12,726 bases of DNA from Nitrospirota bacterium (lineage in GTDB: Bacteria > Patescibacteriota > Gracilibacteria > UBA1369 > LOWO2-01-FULL-3). Of the stretch, positions 8,497 through 12,726 are shown in pieces; position 1 is the stretch's first letter; every line of letters begins with the position of its first letter. A program made the translations under genes and the position numbers. The stretch lies in contig JAACEU010000005.1 in the NCBI GenBank assembly GCA_011682355.1, positions 1-12,726 of the forward strand, given 5' to 3'. The notes under the pieces were generated by a model. It ran no database searches, had not been told where the DNA came from, and worked only from the letters and a program-made list of their open reading frames with translations.

Positions 8497-8511
8497 TGGG
8501 CTAGAAGCCCA
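8497..8511 (-). other. Hairpin over the stop codon of the 100-residue gene
   Basis: On the minus strand UGGGCU-UCU-AGCCCA forms a 6-bp stem with a 3-base loop. The UAG stop codon (8503-8501) lies at the loop/3' arm junction. A similar hairpin covers the stop of the upstream gene. Confidence 0.4.
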
Positions 8512-8803
8512 GAAACGCTCCTCCTCTCTGGAGCTCCTCAAGCTCGCAGAGCCGGCGCGCATTGCGCTGGTCTTCGGTCTCGGCGGTGACGATCTCGAGC
8601 TGGGGCTCGGGAACGTCACCGATTAGGGGGCGCCGTGGGCGCCCCTCATTCTCGCCCCTTCCCGGCTCGGGATTGCGCTTCTCGCCGGTGCTACCATCGA
8701 CGATGATGACGCCAGCGGTCTTGAGGACGATGGGTGACCATCGTGCCGCATCGAGAGCGAGGGTGAATCCGTAAGCATCGGGTCCGAGTCTGAATTGAGT
8801 CAT
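8501..8803 (-). CDS. Unrecognised GC-rich 100-residue protein
   Basis: I do not recognise this family. The reading frame looks truly coding: GC-rich third positions (CTC, GTC, ATC, GAG, CGC dominate) and a classical AAGGAG SD (8814-8809) five bases before the ATG. The N-terminal 40 residues look like a small beta-rich fold (FTLALDAARW, SPIVLKTAGVIIVDG). Residues 41-70 are Pro/Arg/Glu/Gly-rich and probably disordered, and the C-terminus is an acidic helix (ETEDQRNARRLCELEEL) ending GGAFLGF. There is no signal peptide or membrane segment. It is the second gene of a two-gene transcript and ends just before a strong terminator. Base and codon use differ sharply from every neighbour (72% GC in bases 8581-8640 by hand count), suggesting transfer from a GC-rich source. 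Confidence 0.72.
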   Translation of the reverse strand: MTQFRLGPDAYGFTLALDAARWSPIVLKTAGVIIVDGSTGEKRNPEPGRGENEGRPRRPLIGDVPEPQLEIVTAETEDQRNARRLCELEELQRGGAFLGF

Positions 8804-8826
8804 GGAATCTCCTTGTTGAGGGGTCG

Positions 8827-8869
8827 TGAGGCTCTAGGCCTCATAGTCTCGGGTTCGAGGCTAGGCCTC
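8827..8869 (-). repeat. Tandem small hairpins with a repeated GAGGCCUAG in the intergenic spacer
   Basis: On the minus strand GAGGC-CUA-GCCUC (8869-8857) contains the UAG stop of the 55-residue gene. It is followed by UGAGGC-CUAGA-GCCUCA (8843-8827). Both begin with the same 9 bases, GAGGCCUAG. Between them CUCG-AACC-CGAG can form a third, competing hairpin. The element fills the 57-base spacer upstream of the SD of the next gene. Confidence 0.45.
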
Positions 8870-9028
8870 GGTGTCGTTGATGATCGGAGTGATCGTGAAG
8901 CTGGAGTCTTTGTCCATCACGACCTCGAGAGGGACGTCGTTGGTCTCCTCCTGGAAGCCTCCGCACATCCTGAGCTGATGATCGATGAGCGCATTGACGA
9001 CGTTGTCTGAATTCTGGGTCACGTTCAT
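8861..9028 (-). CDS. Unrecognised 55-residue protein, first gene of the GC-rich unit
   Basis: A small acidic protein beginning MNVTQNSDNVV, with one Cys in LRMCGGF and a C-terminal beta-like part (LEVVMDKDSSFTITPIIND). It has no signal peptide or membrane helix, and I know no matching family. The frame stays open five codons further up (ATG at 9043), but the GGAGG at 9040-9036 lies seven bases before the ATG at 9028, which decides the start. Codons are GC-biased (GTC, ATC, CTC, GAC, ACC), as in the next gene and unlike the surrounding genes. It follows a structured leader of about 200 bases. It might be a small regulator or the partner of the 100-residue protein; that is inference only. Confidence 0.65.
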   Translation of the reverse strand: MNVTQNSDNVVNALIDHQLRMCGGFQEETNDVPLEVVMDKDSSFTITPIINDTEA

Positions 9029-9035
9029 GTACTTG

Positions 9036-9040
9036 CCTCC
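9036..9040 (-). promoter_or_regulatory. Shine-Dalgarno site fixing the start at 9028
   Basis: GGAGG on the minus strand, seven bases from the ATG. It is overlapped by a small TGCC/GGCA hairpin (9048-9035), and its GGCAA continuation could pair with the TTGCC arm of the upstream leader hairpin (9173-9169). Confidence 0.7.
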
Positions 9041-9057
9041 CATGGCATGTGTGAGCG

Positions 9058-9235
9058 AAAAATTGGTTTCCGAGTTGAAATCTGACTAATTCGCATCAAT
9101 CAAATTTCAACCCGGAATAGCAGTTAGTAATCAGGACATCTGTCCTCGAAGAGCAAAACATTGCCGATGGCAAATTCCACTCCATCTTTGAGAATAGATG
9201 CCTAACTACTATCGAATTTTCAAGGGTCAAAATAG
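9058..9235 (-). ncRNA. Candidate structured leader RNA / attenuator or small RNA
   Basis: Read leftward from the predicted start at about 9235. P1: 9211-9202 pairs with 9127-9118 (10 bp, one G-U). It encloses P2 CATCT/AGATG (9200-9196 with 9187-9183), P3 TTGCC/GGCAA (9173-9169 with 9165-9161) and P4 AGGAC/GTCCT (9146-9142 with 9137-9133). Immediately after P1, P5 is an 18-bp hairpin (9117-9100 with 9085-9068, 14-base loop) followed five bases later by U5 (9062-9058). In P1 and P5 all three imperfect positions are G-U wobbles on the minus strand but A-C mismatches on the plus strand, so the fold belongs to the minus-strand RNA. It matches no RNA class I know. It could be a riboswitch-like attenuator or an independent small RNA ending at P5. 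Confidence 0.55.
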
Positions 9236-9241
9236 CTATAC

Positions 9242-9270
9242 TTTATAACACGAAATATAATACGTGTCAA
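9242..9270 (-). promoter_or_regulatory. Near-consensus promoter of the GC-rich unit
   Basis: On the minus strand TTGACA (9270-9265), a 17-base spacer and TATAAA (9247-9242). The -35 is perfect and the -10 matches 5 of 6. The spacer and flanks include the inverted repeat ACACG/CGTGT (9249-9253 with 9263-9267), which could serve as an operator. Transcription would start near 9235. Confidence 0.75.
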
Positions 9271-9279
9271 CCCTTTAAA

Positions 9280-9288
9280 GTGTTACAC
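9280..9288. promoter_or_regulatory. Palindrome GTGTTACAC between divergent transcripts
   Basis: A perfect 9-base palindrome 10 bases upstream of the minus-strand -35. CGTTACA recurs at 9297-9303 and just after the plus-strand gene (10103-10109). It may be a regulator site; the evidence is weak. The rest of 9271-9359 holds a TTGACT (9311-9316) without a convincing -10, and a GTAAG/CTTAC hairpin shortly before the 9360 start. Confidence 0.25.
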
Positions 9289-9359
9289 CCAAACGTCGTT
9301 ACATTTAGCCTTGACTAAACAGGTGAAATATTAGTAAGTTACTTTCTTACACAAAAACG

Positions 9360-10100
9360 ATGAGCACAGAACCATTATCAGAAAGGGAAGAAATTCTGCA
9401 AAAAAGTATTGAAATCATACAAACAATCGAAGAGACCTTCGAGCAAATTTCTGATGCCCTCAGAAAGATTGATAAGGAAGTAATAAGAAAAAACATAGAA
9501 GGTGAGATGGGGATCATTTCACAACAAGTATTTATTGCAACTCAATCCGATTGTCAAACAGTAAGCACAGTTAGAGAATTACTGGAACAAGCATTGGAAA
9601 ATGATGGAATCTTAGGGGAGCACGTAAACGATTTTATGACCATGAGATTAGAACCGCTGGAGTCAATGGCTAAAGGATTGATGAATTACGCACTGGGCGA
9701 AGAAACAACAGGATGTGGTGAAGACGGCGGCACGATAAGATTTGTACTCAGACCATCTAGCATAATGAAGGCAAAAGGATCAATTAAATTACTTTCAAAA
9801 AGATACCCGGAAAAAAACAGTATGATAATAAAAATGGCTGGAGCAAAAGTACCTAAAAGTATGTTTATAAGGAACAATTTTTTCATCAACAAAGGAAGAT
9901 CACAAGCGGTTCTGTCCAAAAAGCATAATCAGCCAAGAGTGGACTGCCACGAAGATGATGAAGGTGATGATCAGTACATAATGTCCCCTGAAATCAGCAT
10001 AATTACTGCAGAAGAATTAGAAACAGTCCTGAACTTCTTCGATGATTTTTTAACTCTGGGAATACAAAAAAGAATAACAGTCTCTGTCCCAACCCTCTGA
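9360..10100 (+). CDS. Unrecognised 246-residue cytoplasmic protein
   Basis: I do not recognise this protein. Residues 1-50 are a charged amphipathic helix of coiled-coil type (LSEREEILQKSIEIIQTIEETFEQI). Residues 50-115 are mostly helical. A middle part with GCGEDGG leads to a basic region (about 140-190: KLLSKRYPEKN, KVPKSMFIRNN, KGRSQAVLSKKH), then an acidic patch with DCHEDDEGDD (about 200), and the tail is again helical. There is no signal peptide or membrane helix. The ATG at 9360 has no SD, like most genes here. AT-rich codon use is normal for the window, so unlike the GC-rich unit upstream it looks resident. It stands alone, divergent from that unit and convergent with the Cys-rich gene. 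Confidence 0.75.
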   Translation: MSTEPLSEREEILQKSIEIIQTIEETFEQISDALRKIDKEVIRKNIEGEMGIISQQVFIATQSDCQTVSTVRELLEQALENDGILGEHVNDFMTMRLEPLESMAKGLMNYALGEETTGCGEDGGTIRFVLRPSSIMKAKGSIKLLSKRYPEKNSMIIKMAGAKVPKSMFIRNNFFINKGRSQAVLSKKHNQPRVDCHEDDEGDDQYIMSPEISIITAEELETVLNFFDDFLTLGIQKRITVSVPTL

Positions 10101-10110
10101 AACGTTACAC

Positions 10111-10135
10111 AAAAAAACTCCCCAGCATTGAGGAG
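10111..10135 (-). terminator. Terminator of the Cys-rich gene
   Basis: On the minus strand CTCC (10135-10132) pairs with GGAG (10121-10118) around a 10-base loop and is followed by U7 (10117-10111). The stem is short, but the U-tract is good and it lies between two convergent genes. On the plus strand a T-rich tract follows, so it may also act on the 9360 gene. Confidence 0.5.
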
Positions 10136-10156
10136 CTCCTTTGTTTCACCCGAAAA

Positions 10157-10339
10157 TTAGCTACAGCAATCTTCTCCCTTGTCGTCGCAATGACGAGTTT
10201 TGAGAGCATTTAGCTTTTTCTCTACCACAACGAGTTTTTCTTTCTCGCCGGTAATGGTGATAGTGAGCTTGTCCCCACTATTTACGATCTCGCTTTTGAG
10301 ACCTTTGCAGAAATCTCCGCAACAATGTGATGCAAACAT
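10157..10339 (-). CDS. Small Cys-rich, probably metal-binding protein
   Basis: A 60-residue protein starting MFASHCCGDFCKG. Cysteines lie at both ends: HCCGDFC near the N-terminus and HCDDKGEDCCS at the C-terminus. The middle (LTITITGEKEKLVVVEKKLNAL) reads as a beta strand plus helix, somewhat like half of a heavy-metal-associated fold. A longer frame reaches to 10387, but the predicted transcription start (about 10365) lies inside that extension, which supports the ATG at 10339. It sits directly downstream of an ArsR-family gene, and its promoter contains a copy of a motif found at the arsR promoter. It may be a metal or arsenite scavenger or chaperone; ligand and family are unknown. Confidence 0.65.
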   Translation of the reverse strand: MFASHCCGDFCKGLKSEIVNSGDKLTITITGEKEKLVVVEKKLNALKTRHCDDKGEDCCS

Positions 10340-10370
10340 AATAAAGAGGTTAAATGATATTTGCGCCCTC

Positions 10371-10400
10371 ACTATATATCGAAACATTTAAATATGTCAA
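10371..10400 (-). promoter_or_regulatory. Promoter of the Cys-rich gene with candidate ArsR operator
   Basis: On the minus strand TTGACA (10400-10395) with TATATA (10378-10373, 16-base spacer) or TATAGT (10376-10371, 18-base spacer). ACATTTAAATATGT (10384-10397, imperfect palindrome) lies between the boxes, where a bound repressor would block polymerase. Confidence 0.55.
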
Positions 10401-10407
10401 TATGAAG

Positions 10408-10707
10408 TCAGCACTTTTTCTTCTTGCAGGAAAAGCGATTCATGAAGCTATGGCAACAGTTATGAATGGAGTCCTCGTTGAGAGAATAAAAGACTTCTTT
10501 ACCTTTTTTTTCTGAATTAATGATCTTCGCCTCGCAGAGAATTTTTAGATGATGGGACACGGTAGGTTGAGAGAGTTTAACCTTTTTAACAATATCTCCG
10601 GCATTAACTTTCCCCAACTTTTTCAGATGTTCAAGAATCTTATGTCTATGATCATCACAGACAGCTTTGAAAAACTTCAAACATGATTTGGGGCTAGGAT
10701 GTGCCAT
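10408..10707 (-). CDS. ArsR/SmtB-family winged-helix repressor
   Basis: A 99-residue dimeric repressor of the metal- or redox-sensing ArsR family, which releases DNA when its ligand binds. The winged helix covers about residues 20-76; the recognition helix is L45-SQPTVSHHLKIL-57, and the wing is KKGKEVFYSL. The ELCVCDL arsenic motif is absent. Possible sensor residues are C9, C17, C58, and a C-terminal group D79, H82, C84, C85, H86, C94, C99, similar in place to alpha-5 metal sites. A Cys-rich C-terminus (RFSCKKKKC) is unusual. It has its own promoter, with a candidate operator over the start point, and shares that motif with the Cys-rich gene downstream, so it probably represses both. The ligand (thiophilic metal or arsenite) is inferred. 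Confidence 0.85.
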   Translation of the reverse strand: MAHPSPKSCLKFFKAVCDDHRHKILEHLKKLGKVNAGDIVKKVKLSQPTVSHHLKILCEAKIINSEKKGKEVFYSLNEDSIHNCCHSFMNRFSCKKKKC

Positions 10708-10714
10708 TTAATTT

Positions 10715-10761
10715 ACATTTAAGTTCATCGATATAATACCATCAAATTTGGCGCTTGTAAA
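10715..10761 (-). promoter_or_regulatory. arsR-family gene promoter with candidate operator
   Basis: On the minus strand TTTACA (10761-10756), a 17-base spacer and TATTAT (10738-10733). The start point would be near 10726, with a leader of about 19 bases and no SD. ACATTTAAGTTCAT (10715-10728, plus-strand reading) covers the start point and shares ACATTTAA with the site at 10384-10397. Confidence 0.55.
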
Positions 10762-10789
10762 AAAAACTGAACTTTTTGGGAATAAAAAT

Positions 10790-11284
10790 CTACCAAAGTG
10801 ATTTATCTCCAGATTGAGGGACTATGTGTTCTGAACCTGATTGGGAAAAACCTGCAGATGAAGAATCGTATTGATAATCAGGATTAGCGTGAGTTGTAAA
10901 ATTATTATAGAAAAGACTTGAAAAAATCTCCTTTTGTACTCCATCTACTTCAACAAGCATGCGTAAACGAGGATATTCTCCTCCTTCATGAATTTTTACA
11001 ATACGAACTCGCACGATTCTGGAATCATCTTCGGTAGATTTAGGTTGATCTAATGTTTCTTCCACACGCTCGCGCGTTTCTGCTCTTGTGGATTGATCTC
11101 CCAATACCTCACTCCATGTATCAAAATGAGCTTTTGGCATCTCGATATAGTCACCGACTCGCATTGCCTGTTTTCTCTCAGGGTCAGACTTCATGCTATC
11201 GGCATTTTCAGCCAAAAAAACTCTAAAATCTCTTTCAGCGGGAGGAGTAGCTTCTAAATTTTTATCAACACTTTCTTCACTCAT
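10790..11284 (-). CDS. Acidic protein of unknown function, 164 residues
   Basis: No family recognised. Residues 1-90 are charged, helical and probably partly disordered (KSDPERKQAMRVGDYIEMPKAHF, then RAETRERVEETLDQ). Residues 90-130 look like a compact beta domain (RIVRVRIVKIHEGG, then LRMLVEVDGVQKEIFSSLF). The tail from about 135 is Ser/Tyr/Gln-rich and likely flexible. It has no signal peptide, membrane helix or cysteine. It has its own promoter directly behind tRNA-Ala, a leader of about 22 bases and no SD. No clear terminator follows before the arsR promoter. Confidence 0.75.
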   Translation of the reverse strand: MSEESVDKNLEATPPAERDFRVFLAENADSMKSDPERKQAMRVGDYIEMPKAHFDTWSEVLGDQSTRAETRERVEETLDQPKSTEDDSRIVRVRIVKIHEGGEYPRLRMLVEVDGVQKEIFSSLFYNNFTTHANPDYQYDSSSAGFSQSGSEHIVPQSGDKSLW

Positions 11285-11312
11285 AGAATAAGATATTTAA
11301 CAAACTGGATGA

Positions 11313-11341
11313 ACTATAACACAAAGCAGGTGCATCGTCAA
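11313..11341 (-). promoter_or_regulatory. Promoter of the 164-residue protein gene
   Basis: On the minus strand TTGACG (11341-11336), a 17-base spacer and TATAGT (11318-11313). It begins one base after the CCA end of tRNA-Ala. Transcription would start near 11306. Confidence 0.65.
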
Positions 11342-11342
11342 T

Positions 11343-11419
11343 TGGTGGAGCATAGCGGACTTGAACCGCTCGCCTCTTGCATGCCATGCAAGCGCTCTAG
11401 CCGGATGAGCTAATGCCCC
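11343..11419 (-). tRNA. tRNA-Ala (anticodon GGC)
   Basis: Full cloverleaf of 77 bases on the minus strand. The acceptor GGGGCAU pairs with AUGCUCC (one G-U). The D arm has UAGCUCAU and the T arm has GGUUCAAGUCC. The anticodon stem CUUGC/GCAAG carries loop AUGGCAU with GGC at positions 34-36, reading GCC/GCU. The CCA end is encoded. It lies 17 bases downstream of the next tRNA and is probably cotranscribed with it. Confidence 0.93.
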
Positions 11420-11436
11420 GATAAAAAAATGTTTTT

Positions 11437-11512
11437 TGGTGGGCCTGGTTGGATTTGAACCAACGACTAATCGGTTATGAGCCGACTGCTCTAACCCCTG
11501 AGCTACAGGCCC
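11437..11512 (-). tRNA. tRNA with CAU anticodon, probably tRNA-Ile2
   Basis: 76 bases on the minus strand with encoded CCA. The acceptor GGGCCUG/CAGGCCC is perfect. The anticodon stem GUCGG/CCGAU carries loop CUCAUAA. The CAU anticodon is shared by Met tRNAs and by Ile2, whose C34 becomes lysidine. The GCUCAUAACCG stretch and variable region resemble known bacterial Ile2 tRNAs more than elongator Met. It is not an initiator, since the three G-C pairs of the initiator anticodon stem and its acceptor mismatch are missing. Confidence 0.85.
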
Positions 11513-11549
11513 AATTTTCAATAAACAAACACAAACAAGTACGCCCGCA

Positions 11550-11578
11550 ATTCTAATATAATTTTCACGCCAAAGCAA
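11550..11578 (-). promoter_or_regulatory. Possible promoter of the tRNA pair
   Basis: On the minus strand TTGCTT (11578-11573), a 17-base spacer and TAGAAT (11555-11550), between S20 and the first tRNA. The -35 is weak. The tRNAs might instead be transcribed with rpsT, since no terminator is seen between them. Confidence 0.3.
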
Positions 11579-11593
11579 AACCTAAATCTAGCA

Positions 11594-11953
11594 TTATTCT
11601 GCCGCAACTTCCGGCGCCTCTTCTTTCTCAGCTTTCTCCTCTTTCTTCTCCGCCTTTGCTTCACTCGCGGCTGGCTTTGCTCCGCCCTTACCTTGCAATT
11701 CATTCAAAGCCTTAGCCAACCTGGATTTTTTCCTGGCCGCATTATTTGGATGAAGAATTTGCTTTTTACATGCCATATCGATGATCGAATAAACCTTTGG
11801 CATAAGTTTTTGAGCCTCTTCAGCTTTTCCATCTTTAATCAGAACTAAAACCCTTTTGAACAATGTTTTTAGCTCACTTCTAACCGGAAAATTTCGCGCT
11901 CTCCTCTTAATATTTTGTTTCATTCGTTTTTTTGCAGACTTTATGATTGGCAT
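11594..11953 (-). CDS. rpsT: 30S ribosomal protein S20
   Basis: A 119-residue ribosomal protein that binds the 5' domain and helix 44 region of 16S rRNA. The N-terminus MPIIKSAKKRMKQNIKRRARN is the S20 signature, followed by three helices and NNAARKKSRLAKALNEL at the usual C-terminal end (about residue 87). Residues 88-119 are an extra low-complexity Ala/Lys/Glu tail (EAKAEKKEEKAEKEE), absent in most S20 proteins, which are 85-90 residues. The gene has a good promoter and a leader of about 27 bases without an SD. It is divergent from maf. Confidence 0.95.
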   Translation of the reverse strand: MPIIKSAKKRMKQNIKRRARNFPVRSELKTLFKRVLVLIKDGKAEEAQKLMPKVYSIIDMACKKQILHPNNAARKKSRLAKALNELQGKGGAKPAASEAKAEKKEEKAEKEEAPEVAAE

Positions 11954-11986
11954 TTTTATTCGATTAAGATAATAATTAGCGGTGAG

Positions 11987-12015
11987 ATTCTATCTAGTTA
12001 AAGCCCACAAGTCAA
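11987..12015 (-). promoter_or_regulatory. Promoter of rpsT
   Basis: On the minus strand TTGACT (12015-12010), a 17-base spacer and TAGAAT (11992-11987). The start point is near 11980. The -35 overlaps the first base of the maf start codon, so the two divergent genes share this region. Confidence 0.65.
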
Positions 12016-12602
12016 TGAAACAATTAGTGCTCGCATCAGCTAGTCCAAGAAGAAAACAACTCCTCGAAGAATTAGGATTCGATTTTATGGTGCACCCGAG
12101 TGATTTTGAGGAAAAAGACACACACCTGACACCTGAGGAACTGGTTACACACAACGCTTTGGGCAAAGCCCAGGACGTGGCTCGTCATTACAGAAACGCC
12201 CTCATCATCGGGGTCGATACCGTAGGCGCATTCCAGGATCACATTTTGAACAAACCAAAGGATCGCAAAGATGCCAAAAGAATCCTCAGACTCATTAGCA
12301 ACACAACTCACAAGGTCATTTCCGGAATTTGTGTAATGGATTCGGACAAAAAGCGTGCGATTACGGCCGTGGAAACCACTTTCATCACCATAGACCGCAT
12401 GGAAGAATCCGAAATCGATGCGTATATCCGTTCGGGGGAGGGCGAGGACAAGGCGGCCGGCTATGCGATTCAGGGTCTCGGATCTTTGTTTGTAAAGAAA
12501 ATCGAGGGGGACTATTTCAATGTTGTTGGGCTACCCATTTATCGCTTGAGAAAACTTTTGAAGAAAATGGGTGTAAAGAACGTACTTGACTACAGGGACT
12601 AA
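12015..12602 (+). CDS. maf: Maf/YhdE-family nucleoside triphosphate pyrophosphatase
   Basis: A 195-residue cytoplasmic enzyme that hydrolyses non-canonical or surplus nucleoside triphosphates to monophosphates and pyrophosphate. Motifs: LVLASASPRR (4-13), D68 in the GVDTV motif (catalytic base position), KP at 80-81, E142-G-E-D145-K146 with AAGYAIQG (Q153), and DYFNVVGLP (166-174). The family usually has KAGAYGIQG; here the Gly and Ala are swapped (KAAGYAIQG). I chose the ATG at 12015 because the protein then begins MKQLVLASASPRR, as the family does; the frame is open from a GTG at 11982. There is no SD. A weak promoter TTGGCA (11947-11952) / TAATAA (11970-11975) is possible. The substrate subtype (dTTP/UTP versus m7GTP) is not settled. 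Confidence 0.9.
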   Translation: MKQLVLASASPRRKQLLEELGFDFMVHPSDFEEKDTHLTPEELVTHNALGKAQDVARHYRNALIIGVDTVGAFQDHILNKPKDRKDAKRILRLISNTTHKVISGICVMDSDKKRAITAVETTFITIDRMEESEIDAYIRSGEGEDKAAGYAIQGLGSLFVKKIEGDYFNVVGLPIYRLRKLLKKMGVKNVLDYRD

Positions 12603-12638
12603 AATTCTTTTCTCTCACCGTATCTTAAAATGCACACA

Positions 12639-12667
12639 TTGCGGCAAGCGGGAAAATATGCTATAAT
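12639..12667 (+). promoter_or_regulatory. Strong extended -10 promoter of the last gene
   Basis: TTGCGG (12639-12644), a 17-base spacer and a perfect TATAAT (12662-12667) preceded by TGC. The start point would be near 12674. TTGAAT-AA-ATTCAA (12685-12698) is an inverted repeat ending on the start codon and might be an operator. Confidence 0.65.
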
Positions 12668-12697
12668 CATTAATGTATTTAATTTTGAATAAATTCA

Positions 12698-12726
12698 ATG
12701 GACAAGAATTCCGAAGCATTAGGAAA
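12698..12726 (+). CDS. Start of a gene cut by the window edge
   Basis: An ATG 31 bases after a perfect TATAAT opens a frame reading MDKNSEALG up to the window end. Too little is present to name it. No SD is seen, in line with the other first-in-transcript genes here. The promoter strength suggests a well-expressed gene. Confidence 0.5.

Noticed and set aside
8562..9010. Plus-strand open frames of about 70 residues in the GC-rich region
   Set aside because: They are antisense to the two minus-strand genes, which have SD sites, codon bias, a promoter and a terminator; open antisense frames are expected in GC-rich DNA.
10340..10387. Upstream extension of the Cys-rich gene by 16 residues
   Set aside because: It covers the promoter -10 region and the predicted transcription start, so it would not be transcribed in full.
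11297..11578. 93-residue minus-strand open frame
   Set aside because: It runs through both tRNA genes, whose cloverleafs are complete.
1..12726. CRISPR array, insertion sequence, integrase or attachment site
   Set aside because: No regularly spaced direct repeats, transposase or integrase frames, or flanking terminal repeats were seen, including at the borders of the GC-rich unit. The nearby tRNAs are intact with no duplicated 3' end visible in the window.

Overview
The window looks like the chromosome of a small-genome, low-to-medium GC bacterium of the Patescibacteria (CPR) type, possibly Peregrinibacteria-like. Pointers are an SLH surface protein with FlgD-like Ig repeats and paired cysteines, a two-helix membrane protein of a style common in that group, a fermentative lactate dehydrogenase, and many short leaders without a Shine-Dalgarno (SD) sequence. 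The taxon is inferred; no rRNA or other phylogenetic marker beyond S20 is present. The standard genetic code fits all genes.

Layout. (1) 1-248: no gene; a minus-strand promoter pointing out of the window and a strong hairpin terminator. (2) 249-6241, minus strand: a cell-surface block read as polysaccharide ligase/polymerase, small membrane protein and HAD phosphatase (tightly packed, the last two overlapping by one base), then, after a 113-base gap, a large S-layer-type protein. (3) 6261-8438, plus strand: HflX GTPase and L-lactate dehydrogenase, each with its own promoter candidate; HflX and the ligase diverge from a 19-base spacer. (4) 8445-9270, minus strand: the most unusual part. It is a GC-rich two-gene unit of unknown function with a near-consensus promoter, a roughly 200-base leader that folds into a multibranched RNA, good SD sites and a U7 terminator. 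(5) 9360-10100, plus strand: an unrecognised 246-residue protein. (6) 10111-11284, minus strand: a small Cys-rich protein and an ArsR-family repressor whose promoters share a candidate operator, then an acidic unknown protein. (7) 11343-11953, minus strand: tRNA-Ala(GGC), a CAU-anticodon tRNA (probably Ile2) and ribosomal protein S20. (8) 12015-12726, plus strand: a Maf nucleotide pyrophosphatase and the first codons of a further gene behind a strong promoter.

How it fits together: regions 2 and 3 are housekeeping and envelope genes (cell-surface glycan and S-layer display, ribosome rescue, redox balance). Region 6 looks like a metal- or thiol-responsive switch. Region 4 has the clearest signs of foreign origin or special regulation and is the best candidate for an undescribed system. 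All promoter, operator and RNA-fold calls were made by eye and have not been computed.
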